DNA from: Carnegiea gigantea
Taxonomy: Eukaryota; Streptophyta; Magnoliopsida; Caryophyllales; Cactaceae
Assembly (NCBI GenBank): GCA_029747015.1
Contig: JAKOGI010000524.1
Coordinates: 186,001 to 250,000 of the forward strand
DNA length: 64,000 nucleotides
Direction: 5' to 3'
The position numbers were made by a program, and so were the translations under genes. This document shows positions 1-12,500 of this stretch, one piece after another (the first letter of the stretch is position 1; each line of letters begins with the position of its first letter). The notes beneath the pieces are model-generated. The model did not search any database, had not been told where the DNA came from, and saw only the letters and a list, made by a program, of their open reading frames with translations.

Positions 1-162
1 AGCTCACTCAAGCCGCACGTAACTCGCTAAACGCATCAATGTTCACACAAAACCCACATTTGCACACAAAAAGCAGACGTAAATCACATCATCATGAACA
101 CATTCCCAGCTAACTATATGAAATGCAAGACTCAGGTCGCAACCTGTGATCGCAGGACCTTA

Positions 163-173
163 CTCTGATACCA
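163..173 (-). other. Primer-binding site of an LTR retrotransposon (tRNA-iMet type)
   Basis: Read on the minus strand this is TGGTATCAGAG, the canonical plant retrotransposon primer-binding site complementary to the 3' end of initiator methionine tRNA. It lies two bases inside the LTR end at 176, the usual spacing. Bases 1-162 would therefore be the start of the element's internal region, which continues outside the window. No gag or pol coding is visible in the part present. Confidence 0.8.
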
Positions 174-175
174 TC

Positions 176-2198
176 TGTAACACTCCTAACCCTAGGGCTA
201 AGTGTATTAAAGTTTCCTTAAATCCTATTTAAATTCTAAAACGAAACGGACAAAATTTAGCCTGAAAACTGACTATTCCCCAGGCTAAAAGTCTTACACT
301 AAATCCCTGCATTGAATAGAAGCGTATAAAACTCTAAAATAAGCTCAATGGTTACACGCCGAAGTCCACAGCTCTACAGGCCACTCACCCAGAGTACACC
401 AAAACCATAAAACTTAATAATAAAGAAGGAAATAAAAGATACAACTCAACGGATCACACATCCGGAATACTGAGGTTTTACATTCCAAAAATAAACAACT
501 TATACAAATGGTGGCCGACTAATCATACGGTTGGCTTATATGGCCATACAGAGCGACTTCTAAACAAAATGCACTAGATGAATACATGTTACATACATTT
601 ACAACTCTAGGGATACATTATAATACGTGTAACATGTAAGCCCACTTCTATACGTGCACACATGCACCTTTGAAAGGCAAGGGTACACTCCAACCCGCCA
701 TAGTAAATTGACTTCTTCATGTCATAACAAAAACCTGGGAAAGGGGGAAATAGTAATGGGACGAGCAACCACACGTTCAGTGAGTATTTTCCGACTCATC
801 AAAACCAAAACCATTAGGAAGCAATAATAATAGACAGTAGTGACACGATAATTGTATATTACTATCATATTAGGCAATCAGAACCCCAAAGAAGGGTTCT
901 CACCCATGAACTTTATAATAGCGATTCAAACTCGTTTCTAGACCCTTAATACCGAAACTTCCCTACTAACAAGCGTTTAGGCACATAAACAAGCAACAAG
1001 GATTATGCACGGAACTTTCTTTTACAGGGTATGCACATTTGAAAGCTTAAATGCTCGATGCATTGCAAGGATATAGCCACAATTTACTTGAAATTTCATT
1101 CAAACTATGCATGGAATCTCATTCACATGATATGCACAGCATATGCACATTTCAAATCTCATTTTCCTGAAACCACTTTGTTTAGCCTCTTGAGGCTCAT
1201 GTTCTTTAAAAAGAAATCTCTTTCGTATTGGCCCTTTAATGACCCTTATGAGCTTTTCGAATCTTATTCAAACTAGCCTCTTAATGGCCTTGACATCTTT
1301 CTTTTCCTAAAATACTTAAAATGGCGAAATGTCAACAACTTCTCTTACTTATTAGGAAAATACTCTTGGCATAAGATCATCATAATGTGCTAGTTGGGTG
1401 AGATCTATTCTCGACCCCTAGTGAGACTATCGCTCACGCTAAACTCTTACTCTCGAGATGATAACTGATTTGGACCTTTACCCTCGTCAGGGTCTTCTAG
1501 GGTATCCACTTCTTAGTCTACTCCCTAGGCTAGAGATTCCCCCGTTGTAGTAGGTTCACTCACATGGGATTCCCCCGTTCTTGTAGGTTCACTCCCATCT
1601 TATTGTCCCTTAAGCACAATATCTTAGCCATTTAGAACGCGCCTGCCACAGCGGCTAATAGGTTTGCTGTCTCTTCCAGCGAAATCATTTATCATGCAAC
1701 TCGCTCCTTTTTAAAATTCTTTAGAGATTTCCCCGTTCTGGCAGGCTCACTTCCGTTTAAAATTGTATTCGTATAGTTACAAATAGGCCATCATTCGCTA
1801 ATAGTTATGGCTACTTTTATTTTCAGCCACGAAAATCTTCTTTTTCAAAACTCACTCTCACACACATGATAAAGCTTAACGATATAAAGGGAAGGGGTTC
1901 ACACGTAACACATTTTAAACACTTCATAATTCAACATGGCAGAATCTGCCCAATAAGCCACACATGGCCTCGCAATCCACACGATTGCAGTCAATCACAA
2001 CCCAAGCTCCCTCCTCACACAACACCGAACACAAAGAACCTCAAGAGCCATCATTAGTTCAACCTCAAGCCATCCAACTACCAACTCGGTTTCAATTTCG
2101 CAGCCATAACATTTTATTACAAAGGTCATAATGAAATGTGTAATAGCAACATATAAACTTACCGAGCAAGCAGCATCCATCCAGCGGCACATCACGGC

Positions 2199-2246
<48 letters not shown>

Positions 2247-2951
2247 CATTAGCTTAAATAAGGCCCTCAACGGACCGAACTAAACTAACAAGGCATGAAC
2301 TAGCTTTGCATTCATAATTTACAATTAGGAAAAAGCATGCCCAATATATGTTATTTTCAGAGCATAATCTAGTCACATTAAGGCTTTCGGGTCTGTTTTA
2401 ATTAACCAAGGTTATTAAGTCATTTCAAAGGCCGTTTACAAGCATGATTTAGCCAAATTAGCATGCATCGATTTAAAGCATTCTTTACTCACAAAATAGC
2501 CAATTTACTAATCATAAAAGCCTCAAATTCTGCCCCCATGGCAGCCCCTTCCCCGGCCCTTTTTCAGTCCATTTTCAGCTCTAATCTCGTCGAATTACAG
2601 GGCATACTTTCGAACCAACTAACGAGATTTTCTGACTTAACTAAGCAGCACTTCAAGCATAAAAATTTAGTTCAATTCTGGGCAGTTACCGTTCAGCCCA
2701 TACATGCATAATCTAAGCCTAAATTCGGTTGTACAAAACATGCACAATCACTCCCCACTTTTCCAGTTAACTTGACTAATCTTAAACTAGCATGCATCAC
2801 AACTTGAGGGCTAAATCGTTTTCCAAATTACTAATAATTTAGGAGGCGAGAAACACCCACCCTAACTCCAAGCTTAGGGCCCGTTCTAAGGGCTTTTGGG
2901 ATCGATTTGGATGCTTGAAAATTGGGAACTCGACCTTCCGCTAGTGTCACA
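176..2951 (-). mobile_element. 5' LTR of a minus-strand retrotransposon
   Basis: In plus orientation the block opens with TGTAACAC at 176 and could close with GTGTCACA at 2944-2951. These are 8-bp inverted ends with one mismatch, in the TG...CA form expected of LTRs. The inner end is firm because the primer-binding site abuts it. The outer end is tentative: the sequence to about 3.8 kb has a similar character, so the LTR could be longer. No long ORF is present, as expected for an LTR. Its length (about 2.8 kb) and TGTAACAC start suggest a Ty3/gypsy element. The partner LTR and the second target-site copy lie outside the window, so neither length nor age can be tested here. Confidence 0.6.
2209..2244. 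repeat. (GT)18 microsatellite
   Basis: An uninterrupted GT dinucleotide run follows a short AT run (2199-2208), inside the putative LTR. It produces the His/Thr-repeat ORF on the minus strand, which is not a gene. Confidence 0.95.
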
Positions 2952-3840
2952 CCCAAAACCTAAACCAAATTCGACTGAACTTTGACTCTCTGATCCAATG
3001 GTGACTTAACCGATGCTTGAGGCCTTTAGCTGCGAATTTAGCCCCAATTTATTGAGGAATTGGTGTGACTAAGGATAGGGTTGCATGGCCGGATCTGGGG
3101 ATGTGTTTAATGCCTCAAATCGCTGCCCGAACAGACCACCAATGTGGTGGTCTCGTGCTGGTTTCGCATGGGATTCGCAGCAGGGGCTTGTTGGGCTTTA
3201 TGAGACGTTGATTGTAAGGGAAAGCGAGCTAATGGAGGTAGAATCGATGGTGGTTTTTTGGAGTTTGTGGCTGCGTGTATAGAGAGAAGCAGAGAGAGAG
3301 ATAGGGCTCCCGGGATTTCACGCGAGGAGCAAGAAGAAGCTAGGCCGGGGGGTCGGGGGTCGCGTGGAAGTAGAAAAGAGGCAAAGCGCCCTTTTACCAA
3401 ATTACCCCTCCCTTCTCTCTCTCTCTTTTTTTGGGGTCTCTCAGCTTGTTCAATTTAACAACGTTAGTCTAATTCGTATCCCGAACTCTAAACACAAATC
3501 GATAATACGACCTTTCGTCGATTACTCGTTCCCAATATATCTAGGTTCGATTCGATAATCAACGAATCTAATTTTAAGGTTAACAATCTAATCACATCGG
3601 GGTTCTTACTCGATGTAGTACCCGATAATAACCTTTATTAACGCTTACCAAAAAATATCGAAAAGCTTTCAAAACTAACAATAATAATGATAGCAACAAC
3701 AATATTCTTTTTAATAAAATTATCGTTCACATAAGCACTTAAATAATAATTTAACTCATATAATTAATAAAATTACGATTTTATGACGAAAAAGGCAAGG
3801 CAGTCAACTTAACGAAAAACGCAAGGAACGCAAGCGTTGC
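2952..3840. other. Gene-free stretch, possibly retrotransposon-derived
   Basis: There is no supported gene. The 3080-3440 segment is purine-rich with short overlapping ORFs on both strands. The 3590-3780 segment is AT-rich and resembles LTR or untranslated retroelement sequence (it contains TGTAGTACCC at 3616). I could not define element ends. Confidence 0.4.
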
Positions 3841-4728
3841 ACAAACAAAGTGAGATATGCATAGCACAGTTTTATCTCAAAATTGCGAAGGTTTCTGTAA
3901 CTTCCTCAGAGAATGACCTTAGATTGGACAATTTCCTATGTAATGGGACACTGAACTCGTCTTGCAGTCTACAGATTTAAAAATATAAGAATATTTAAAT
4001 TAAAAAAAAGAAGCTCAAAATGGGCAATCATTTGGAAACCCCGTCAAAGAAGGCATCGCTGAAAAATAATGACCGAGCATGGAGGTTATTAATGCAGCCA
4101 AAGACTTCAGTAGTCAACCGTCACCACGTAGATTTTTTGAAAAGTTAAGGGACTTAGCGAGTAATAATGTATCTGAAGTTTCAAGTAATGAACTGTACAT
4201 CCTTTTGCAGAATTTTCTGTAATCTAAGTTATCTAACTGAAGGTGACGTACAGATCGATGATCAACTAAACTAACCATATTACTACGGACAAGTAACCAA
4301 AACATAGGAGCATATTAAATGCTTGCTTGTGTATCAGAATAAATAAGCATCAGAATGAAGTAAGGGAGTTACGTGTAGAGCTGCATGTATTCTTCAGAGT
4401 TGAATGGCGGCTCCAGTCCATCCTGAATCCTCTTGTACTTCGCAACGCCCTTCTCGACAGCATCCCATCCTTCATCCGGCTTCATGACCTTGGGGTCATT
4501 CATTTCAACACCCAGCTGATCGACTCAACTGTTGCACAAAGACAGCAACTCAATTGTGTTCAGAACTGTTCACTCAGAAAAATCATCACGGTAAAAAATC
4601 ATAGCAAGCCCCTATCATATAGTTTCACAATCAATTACGATAAATTAATCATAACCCATCCCAGGCTAGAACCAAACACGACACATATAGGACATTAACA
4701 AATGCAGTTCGCACGTTGTCGATAGACA
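3841..4728. repeat. Direct repeat unit 1 carrying a cullin-like exon
   Basis: This ~0.89 kb segment is repeated in the same orientation at 6132-7017 with scattered substitutions and small indels. Shared landmarks include the start at 3841/6132, the exon at 4373-4528/6660-6815 and the end near the 'cgatagaca' / 'caatagaca' text at 4720/7008. Beyond that point the two copies diverge completely, so both duplication ends can be seen. Confidence 0.85.
4373..4528 (-). pseudogene. Cullin-like N-terminal exon, copy 1 (gene fragment)
   Basis: On the minus strand an exon is bounded by an acceptor (CAACAG) before 4528 and a donor (GTAACT) after 4373. From the ATG at 4503 it reads 43 codons: MNDPKVMKPDEGWDAVEKG, then a stretch ending FNSEEYMQLY. 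This resembles the first exon of plant CUL1, the SCF ubiquitin-ligase scaffold, whose N-terminus has the pattern QGW...KGI.KLK.I..GL...F.SE.YM.LYT and is also interrupted by an intron at LYT. I found no following cullin exon (TIYNMC...) in the 0.5 kb downstream, nor anywhere else on this strand. It is therefore either a captured or truncated fragment, or a short gene I do not recognise. The cullin assignment is by remembered motif only. Confidence 0.5.
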
Positions 4729-6131
4729 GTGTTGGATATTTTCGAGTGTGAAATAATGCCTATCGTATACTTGAGGGTCGTCTCCTCATGGACGAGGATG
4801 AGATTACGGTCTCCTAATCTTAAATCAACCTAACTAACTAATTTGCCAAGTTAATCAAACCATATTTATATCCACAAAAGCAATTAACATGAATTTAAAG
4901 TCAGTGAACAGCCGTAAAATTTCCTACTGCTGCCTGACATCTAATAAAATCAACTCTTGTCAAATGAAAATCAATCCAGCACTAGCACAACCCAAATGAG
5001 GGCTATAACATTAAAACAGATAAATAACCAATAGAGACAGGCATAGGGGAACAGGACAGAGGCCTAAGCTCATTTCTAGCTAATGATAACAGAATAGCAA
5101 ATATTAAGAGAACTAGATGATAATTAAAAGTAATTAACATTGAACCAAAAACAAGAAAACCCAAGAGACCAGAATTAGGAAGGAGGGAAACAGAATACCT
5201 TCAACGAAAGGGGCAAAACAACAACTCAAACGCAGGTACAAAAATTAGTTGAACCGTAACAACCCTATCATCAGAAATTAGAACCCTAAAACAGAAATTA
5301 AACAAGAACGGCAAGCTAGCGCAAGACATAACAGAAACGGGGGAAATTTCAGATGTTTTTTCCAGCAACATTCAAACAGCATTACAAGAGATGGGGCATA
5401 GAAATCGAACCAAATCCGTGACCGTGAACAGGAAGTACTCGAGCTCCTGGTTTCGAACAAAACGAGACCAGAACAAAAAAAGGGCCTCCAACAGTGCATC
5501 AACCGCCCTTTAAATCGAGCCCAAATCCGGAAATTTCACACAATCCTTGCGAAAACAACTCGGAATTGACAAAATCCAGCCTACTTACATGAATTCGAAG
5601 CTAAAACGTGCGTCTGAAAACTAAACAGATGAAACAATAAGAAAACCCTAAGTCACTAATTACTAAAATTAAAACCAGAAATACCCTAAAATTAAACTTG
5701 AGAAATTAAAACGAAGCCTAGTTAAGACCTAGATTCCCCACCTGAATGTGCCAGCTAAAGCGACGCGAATAGCGATGAGGATGAAGATGGTGGATGTGGA
5801 TGGAGGTGGCATGGTTGTGTCGCTGCGTTGTGGCTGGAGTTCCAGAGACAGATGATGAGAGATGGGGTTTCGGGGGTCTGGGTTCTTTTTGCTCGGCCAG
5901 ACAGCCAGCACCAAGAGGAGAGAGAATGAGAAAATGAGGACTGAGGAGGGGTAAGGAGGTGACGTGACATGCGCGTGGGGCTGGTGTCCTTTTATTTTCT
6001 GTTCCGTCTTCTATAATATATATGTACATGTTTTAAGGATTAAGCGAAAAATTGTGACACCTAGCATATCTGCCTGAAAAACAAATTTTTGAGCTATAGT
6101 AGTTTTGAAGCTTCAAAACAGAAAATACTAA
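4729..6131. other. Spacer between the two cullin-like copies, with possible minus-strand leader exon
   Basis: This stretch is mostly gene-free. On the minus strand a TATA-like run (about 6011-6027) precedes a CT-rich, C-rich segment ending at a good donor (CAG|GTGGGG, exon end 5742). This could be the promoter and 5' leader exon of the transcription unit feeding the copy 1 exon. The small ORF starting at 5848 on that strand (MPPPSTSTIFILIAIRVALAG) reads like a signal peptide, but splicing it to the 4528 exon gives an immediate stop. I treat it as unproven. Confidence 0.3.
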
Positions 6132-7017
6132 ACAAACAAAGTGAGATATGCATAGCACAGTTTTATCTCAAAATTACGAAGGTTTCTGTAACTTTCTTGA
6201 AAAATGGCTTTAGATTGCGACATTTCCTGAATAATGGGACACTAATCTCGCCTTACAGTCTATAGATTTAAAAATATAAGAATCTTTAAAAAAACAAAAG
6301 CTCGAAATGGGCTTTCATTTGGAAACCCCATCAGAAAAGGCATCGCTGAAAAATAATGACCGAGCATAGAGGCTATTAATGCAGCAAAAGGCTTCAGCAA
6401 TCAAGCATCACCACATAGTTTTTTTGAAAAGTTAGGGGACTTAGCGAGTAATAATGTATCTGAAGTTTCAAGTAATAAACTGCACATCCTTTTGTAGAAG
6501 TTTCTGCAATCTAAGTTATATAACTTAAGGTGACGTGCAGATCGATGATCAACATAACTCACTATATTACTATGGACAAGTAACCAAAGCATAGGAGCAT
6601 ATTAAATCCTTGTTTATGTATCGGAAGAAATAAGTATCAGAATGAAGCAAGGGAGTTACATGTAGAGGTGCATGTGTTCTTTATAGTTGAATGATGGCTC
6701 CAGTCCTTCCTGAATCCTCTTGTACTTTGCAACGCCCTCCTCAACAGCATCCCATTTTTCATCCGGCTTCATAATCTTGGGGTCATTCATTTCAGTACCT
6801 AATTGATCGACTCACCTATCACACAAAGACAGCAACTATTGTGTTTAGAACTGCTCACTCAGAAAAATCATCAGGGTAAAAACATCGTAGCAAGCCCCTA
6901 GCATATAGTTCCATAATCAATTACCATAAATTAATCACAAACCATCCCGGGCTAGAACCAAACATGACACATATACGACATTAACAAATGCATTCCGCGC
7001 CTTGTCAATAGACAGGT
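6132..7017. repeat. Direct repeat unit 2 carrying a cullin-like exon
   Basis: This is the diverged second copy of the segment at 3841-4728, offset by about 2.29 kb and in the same orientation. The two copies share long runs of identity with scattered substitutions, so the duplication is not very recent. Confidence 0.85.
6660..6815 (-). pseudogene. Cullin-like N-terminal exon, copy 2 (gene fragment)
   Basis: This is the minus-strand counterpart of 4373-4528, with acceptor TGATAG before 6815 and donor GTAACT after 6660. The ATG is at 6790 and the open length is the same (131 nt to the donor). The reading is MNDPKIMKPDEKWDAVEEG and ends HMHLY. Relative to copy 1 several motif residues have changed (GW to KW, SEEYMQ to YKEHMH), which suggests weaker constraint here. 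As in copy 1, no further cullin exon follows. Intact frames in both copies despite divergence could mean residual function or chance over 43 codons. Confidence 0.45.
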
Positions 7018-7163
7018 CAGGAAGCACAACCTCAATGAACAACCAGCTACAAATCATATATTCACGAGTAACATGGAATCAATGGAAGCGTAAAGAATCG
7101 TTTCTCAGTTTCTTATTAAATTTCTGTCATCTAGCCAATGCATAAGGACTGGAATGAACATAA

Positions 7164-7258
7164 AAGCCCTAACCCTAGGCACCGAAAACAACATAAAAAC
7201 CCTAACTCTAGGCACCGAAAAGAATACAAGAACCCTAACCCTGGGCACCGAAATAGAA
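7164..7258. repeat. 33-bp minisatellite, three copies, telomere-like core
   Basis: The core CCCTAACCCTAGGCACCGAA recurs at 7167, 7200 and 7233, exactly 33 bp apart, with one or two changes per copy. The CCCTAA element matches the plant telomere or telo-box motif. Because 33 is a multiple of three, it also yields an 11-residue repeat in the plus-strand ORF from 7138. I see no homology supporting a protein. Confidence 0.9.
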
Positions 7259-9584
7259 GCATCGAATCATTGATCATTGCCAACAACACTGAGAGCGACA
7301 AACCACCGAACTGCGAAATCGGAAAGAGAAGAACAAAAGGGGGACGAAAAGAAACAACAAATTAGAGATGATCGCTTAGGCTCTCCTGGAAATGATGCAT
7401 ATGAGCAGGGGCTGCTCGAAAAATTACAGTTCAGAGCCTTATATGAGTGCATAGCTTATCACCACCATGATGTCAATTTTTTTACAAAAATGCCACCTTC
7501 TTGTTCTTTTTTCCCGGAATGCCACCTGATAACCTATTATAACAGGTTATTATACAGTTTATTTAATAATAATAATAATAGTAATAGTATGTTGCAAAAC
7601 AGTACCAATAATAATAATAATAACAACAACAACAACAATAACAAATTATCATTTATCAATCCCCTTATCCACCCAGATAGGCCAAACCACCACTACTGCC
7701 ATTAGTGCCACTGGAAGAGCCGGCTGCACAACCATCGATGATGAAACGAATCGATTCCAAATCGAGCCGATTTTAGTTGGCGGCGGAGAATCGAAGGGAG
7801 GTAAAGGAACAGAAGAGGGACAATGCAATAGCTTTTACAACATGGTGGTGGAGATGGCTAGAGTTATGACAGTTGGGTTTTGAGTCTGTGGTGCCAACAG
7901 GTGGGTTCGTCTATTTCTCCAACTTCAGTATCATAAAAACTTAACTTTTTCATATTCGTTAGCTCGTTATTATTGTCAAAATCGCGCTCCATTTGCAAGT
8001 TACCATTGTCGCACTTCCCTCAAAAAACAAAACGCATAAGAACATTCACACTCACCGCCTCATTCGCTAGTATCGACGCTAAAGAATGACGGGTTTGGGA
8101 AAGAGAAATTGAGGGTGGAGGCTAGCTATGGTGAGGTGGGTGGCCATGGAAGAGTAAAACGGGGGTGATCACTACTTTGCCGCCTGCTTGGTATGTCATC
8201 CAACATTGTTAATACCGACATGGCCATTGAAGGGCTAGTGGTGGAGTTTCAGGGCAGGGAGAGGTGAGAGAGTCGTCGTAGCATCATTATTTCATTTTAA
8301 ATAAATCAAAAATTCGCAATCTTAACCTGCTATAAGAGGTTGTGAGGTCATCTAATGACACTTGGAGAAAAAATATGATAACACAGTGGCATTGAGGATA
8401 AACAAATAAACACGCTTAAAATTTTGGAAAAGACATGAAAACATAGTGGCAGACTGGCTATGAACTCGATATATTGGTGATCTTATTTACTTTACACATC
8501 ATGAGATTTGATATTTTATCAATTTATCACTTCTAGTATTATCTTATCTACTTGACATGGAGTTGAGCAAACTATAAGTTCATCACATTTTTCAATCAAA
8601 CATATGCTTTTTGAGTTAAGTACATAAGCGTAACTAACGTGTCAAAACATCAGTATTTAATGCTTTTAAATAGTGAGGAAAATAGCAGGTACACGTTAAT
8701 AAGGGGTTGCCAACTAGCATTCCAACTCAACAACTTAATTGTCTTCATCTACTTTAGTTGATGCCTTAATGCAGTACGTGATATGATGTTTAATTTTGGT
8801 CTTACACTTCTTTAATTTGTGTTGAATTTTTTTATTAGAAGAATAATGTAAGTATATTAAACATAATCAGAAACGATACAAAAGTCGTTAACTATTAGGT
8901 ACAATCAGGCTCACGCTTATACATGTTGACTTGAATAGCACATCGACACTGTAGTAATGCATTGTACTGTTTCCGTCGATGTTGCATTTTTTTGAGAGAA
9001 TTCGCTCCTTAATGATCCTTATCATCGTCCAATCTTGTCAGTTGTATCACCCTCTTGCAGCTTGCTACATATATGATGATAGTAGTGATTTAATTGCTCT
9101 GATGTTGATTATTGTAAATCCAATGCTTAAATCTCTTGCCATGATTAATATGTTTTATGCACCAAACAATTGAGTTATGATTAAAAGACACAGGTTCATG
9201 CATTTTTTCCTGGGGCATTTGATGCTGAAGGACATTAACTCCTTGTTCATTTTAATCATCCAGAAATTAAGTGTTGAAAACATTATCTATCTAATTATTC
9301 GATAATTTTCTGGCCCTACTTTTTTAAAACGTAGGCCGCAATTTTTTTTTTAAAAAAAGAAGACCCTAATTATGGAATCACCCAAAAGGAACAAACGGAA
9401 AGGGGGGGGGGGGGGGAACATTGCCTTCGCTTCACAGTTCACGAACTCAATTTGCATCTCCTGAATCACCTGCAAAAAAAAAAAAGTTGTGGGATTAGAG
9501 GAATCTGGAAATTGTCAAATAGATTGCTGCTCAAAGTTCCTCATTCATCCAGGAGATGAAATGAAACCCTAGACTCGCCGGAAA
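7259..9584. other. Gene-free stretch upstream of ANGUSTIFOLIA
   Basis: There is no supported gene. It contains an AAT/AAC trinucleotide repeat block at 7563-7644, AT-rich unique sequence, and a G15 run at 9402-9416, about 170 bp upstream of the ANGUSTIFOLIA start. A telo-box-like AAACCCTA lies at about 9562, in the probable 5' leader. The promoter of ANGUSTIFOLIA should lie in the right-hand end, but I could not pick a TATA box with confidence. Confidence 0.5.
7563..7644. repeat. AAT/AAC trinucleotide microsatellite
   Basis: Interrupted (AAT)n passes into (AAC)n. It gives the Asn-rich tract of a spurious plus-strand ORF. Confidence 0.9.
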
Positions 9585-12500
9585 ATGTCGATCACTGGAC
9601 CCAAATCCAGAGGTTCGAAATCAATTTATCACCAGAAAAACCCTAACCCTAACGCTAATACGCCACAACCGCCCTTAGTGGTGACACTCAGCTGCATCGA
9701 GGACAACGAGCTTGAACAAGACTCCCTCGCCGGCGTCGCTGCCGTCGAGCACGTCAGCCTCAACCGCCTCGCCGACGGCAAGATCGAGTCCGCCGCAGCC
9801 GTGCTGTTACACTCACTCGCGTTCCTCCCACGCGCCGCCCAGCGCCGGCTCAAGCCATGGCAGCTCATCCTCTGCCTCGGCTCCTACGACCGCGCTGTCG
9901 ACTCGGCCCTTGCCGTCGATCTCGGTCTCCGGTTAGTCCACGTGGACGTTTCGCGCGCGGAGGAGGTTGCTGATACCGTCATGGCGCTCATGCTCGGCCT
10001 CCTCCGGCGGACTCACCTGCTTTCCCGGCGGTCTCTTTCCTCTTCCGGTTGGCTGGGCTCTGTTCAGCCGGTGTGCGGTGGGATGCGCCGCTGTCGGGGT
10101 CTTGTTCTGGGAATCACTGGGCGATCTGCCTCGGGTAGGTCATTGGCTACTCGCAGCTTGTCATTCAAGATGAATGTCCTCTATTTTGATACACCGCAGG
10201 TTTGGGGTTTTCTGCATTTTTTGTTACTTTAATTGATACATTTCTTGCAAGGTTCAACTTTTTTGTTTTCAATTGCAAGCACGTTTGAGGTGGTTGTCAT
10301 GTTGTGGTGGTTTCGCCCGGAGTTATTCAATTGGTGGGAGGTATTGACAATTTGACATATATGGAAAAGCTTATTGGAGAAGATTATGAGTGTTGTTTTA
10401 TTGCACTATTGTTTGGAGTTTCAACCAATTGAGGAAAATGTGAGGCCTTTTGTTTGCTTTTCTATGAAGCTGTCTAGTTTGTCTACGTGCTTTGGACTAG
10501 TGTAATAATGGGTTGGAGGCTCTGGCCTGAAGTAGTTAGTTCACTTGTGAAAAGTTTCAATCTTACTGATTCTGATACTGGGACTTCCTATTTAGAAGTC
10601 TTATAACTAATGTAAATAGAGGGTGACTTATCCAAGTTCATGCACAGGGTATGCCTAGAGATTGCAATGACCTCACATTTTTGTCAATGTGCGGCTGTGT
10701 ATAAATTTGCTGAGCTTAGGAAGGGGATCGTCTTTTTAAAATGATTAGGCATTAAAATTTATGCGGTGCTTTCTGGGGTTACAATTGTTCAACGAGACTT
10801 CGGGCTTCATTGCAGCCTTGGTTAGGGTAGACATCCTTTCATCAGCTCGCAATTTCAAGGTTTGTGTCGGGAGCATGAAACTAAACTGCAGCCTTTTGAT
10901 GGGATGATCTTTATGGACCGTGCTGTTCCCTGCTGAGGTCGTTTTGAGTTTGTTTGATGAATATAGTCATCATGTTACTGTTCCTAGCCGACTGACATCT
11001 GAAGTGGCACCCCCCATCCCAAAAAAGCACCCATCAACCCAACCAAATAAAAAATAAAGGAAGTGACCAGTATTAAACGCATGTAACTATGAATCTAATG
11101 GGAGGGTTATGTTGCAGATCCTTTATATTTCTCTGGTGACATAAACTCTTTGGATTTATTCTTTACAAAAAGAAAATCTAAGTAGTATCCAATTATTTTT
11201 CTGGCAGGGGCAAGAATGCAGATCCACAATTACATCTCCTCCTGCTGCAAGGAGAATGGAGACGCTCAATGATTTACTGGCTGCAAGTGATGTGATCTCT
11301 CTCCATTGTGCTTTAACAGATGAGACTGTCCAGATTTTGAATGCCGAGTGCCTGCAGCACATAAAGCCAGGTAATCGAATATTTGTGCATACTCTAGCCT
11401 TTCCTTTGATAAACTGTTATTTCTCACCCTATATTCTGTTTGATAGGGTTGTTGTATATTCTTTCAGGGGCTTATTTGGTAAACACTGGAAGCAGCCAGC
11501 TTTTAGATGATTGTGCTGTGAAAAAACTTCTGATTGATGGGACCATTGCTGGCTGTGCACTAGATGGTGCTGAAGGGCCTCAATGGATGGAAGCTTGGGT
11601 ATGTTGACTAGTCTGTATTAAGAATTATGTGCATTCATATCTCATTCATATGCTCTCCCCCCGGTGTCTATGGCCCTAGCGTTTATTTCTGGGGAGAAAT
11701 GATTAATCTGGGTCCTCTTCTCTTCATCTAGGTTTTCTATTTTGTGTTTTTCATTTGCTATTATTTTTCTTTAACTGAAATTTGGAAAATTTAATATATT
11801 GAATCTAAAACAGATTAGAGATGGATAAATCTGGGTGAACTGAGATATTCAGGCATATAGAATATGAAGACAAATGTGAATAGACGTGGATGAAGCTGTT
11901 GAACCAAGTTGAAGACTGCAGGCCCTTTGTATTGAATTGTGCTGGTTCATCATAGAATATGTGTCACTGGTCAAAATCTGTATCTGTTTCTTCGCCTTGT
12001 CCCACATTGCCTACTAATCATATGCAAATCTTACTGGTGGTTATGCAAGAATAATTTGGCTGACGCATTTCTGCTTGTGTATTTTTTTTTTTAAATACTG
12101 TGCTGCATTACAGTCAGATTGCATCATATTTTTCAGTATGTTTCCGTATTTCCCTTGGGCGGAATGGTGAATTGATTTAGCTTACATAAATTTAGCATGC
12201 AGAGAGCTGATGGGAATGCTTTCCACATTATACGAGGGATAGGAGTATTCAGAAACTTCGGAGATTTTTTTTTTCCCTTCAATTCTTATGAGGTAGGCTG
12301 AAGCTGCATAAAAAACATCGTGACTAGTGTGCCTCTTGTGCAAGCAGGGTTTGAGAAGTTTCACTTGTTAGCAGCCTTACCAATGCATGCTGAGAGGTCA
12401 TCTCCACTTTCCGATGGATTCACAAAATTTTTTTAATAAAGATTTAAAGTGATTAAAGTATTAGATGGGTTACACAAAAGCAATAACAAAAATACATGAA

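Noticed and set aside
1995..2270. 91-codon minus-strand ORF with a (Thr-His)n run
   Set aside because: It reads through the GT microsatellite, inside the putative LTR.
5718..6029. 103-codon minus-strand ORF near the cullin-like copy 1
   Set aside because: The Pro/His/Ser-rich frame has no homology I recognise. It more likely spans a promoter and leader exon ending at the donor after 5742.
9629..9936. ORFs in other frames over ANGUSTIFOLIA exon 1
   Set aside because: They are shadows of the GC-rich conserved exon. Only the frame from 9585 matches the family.
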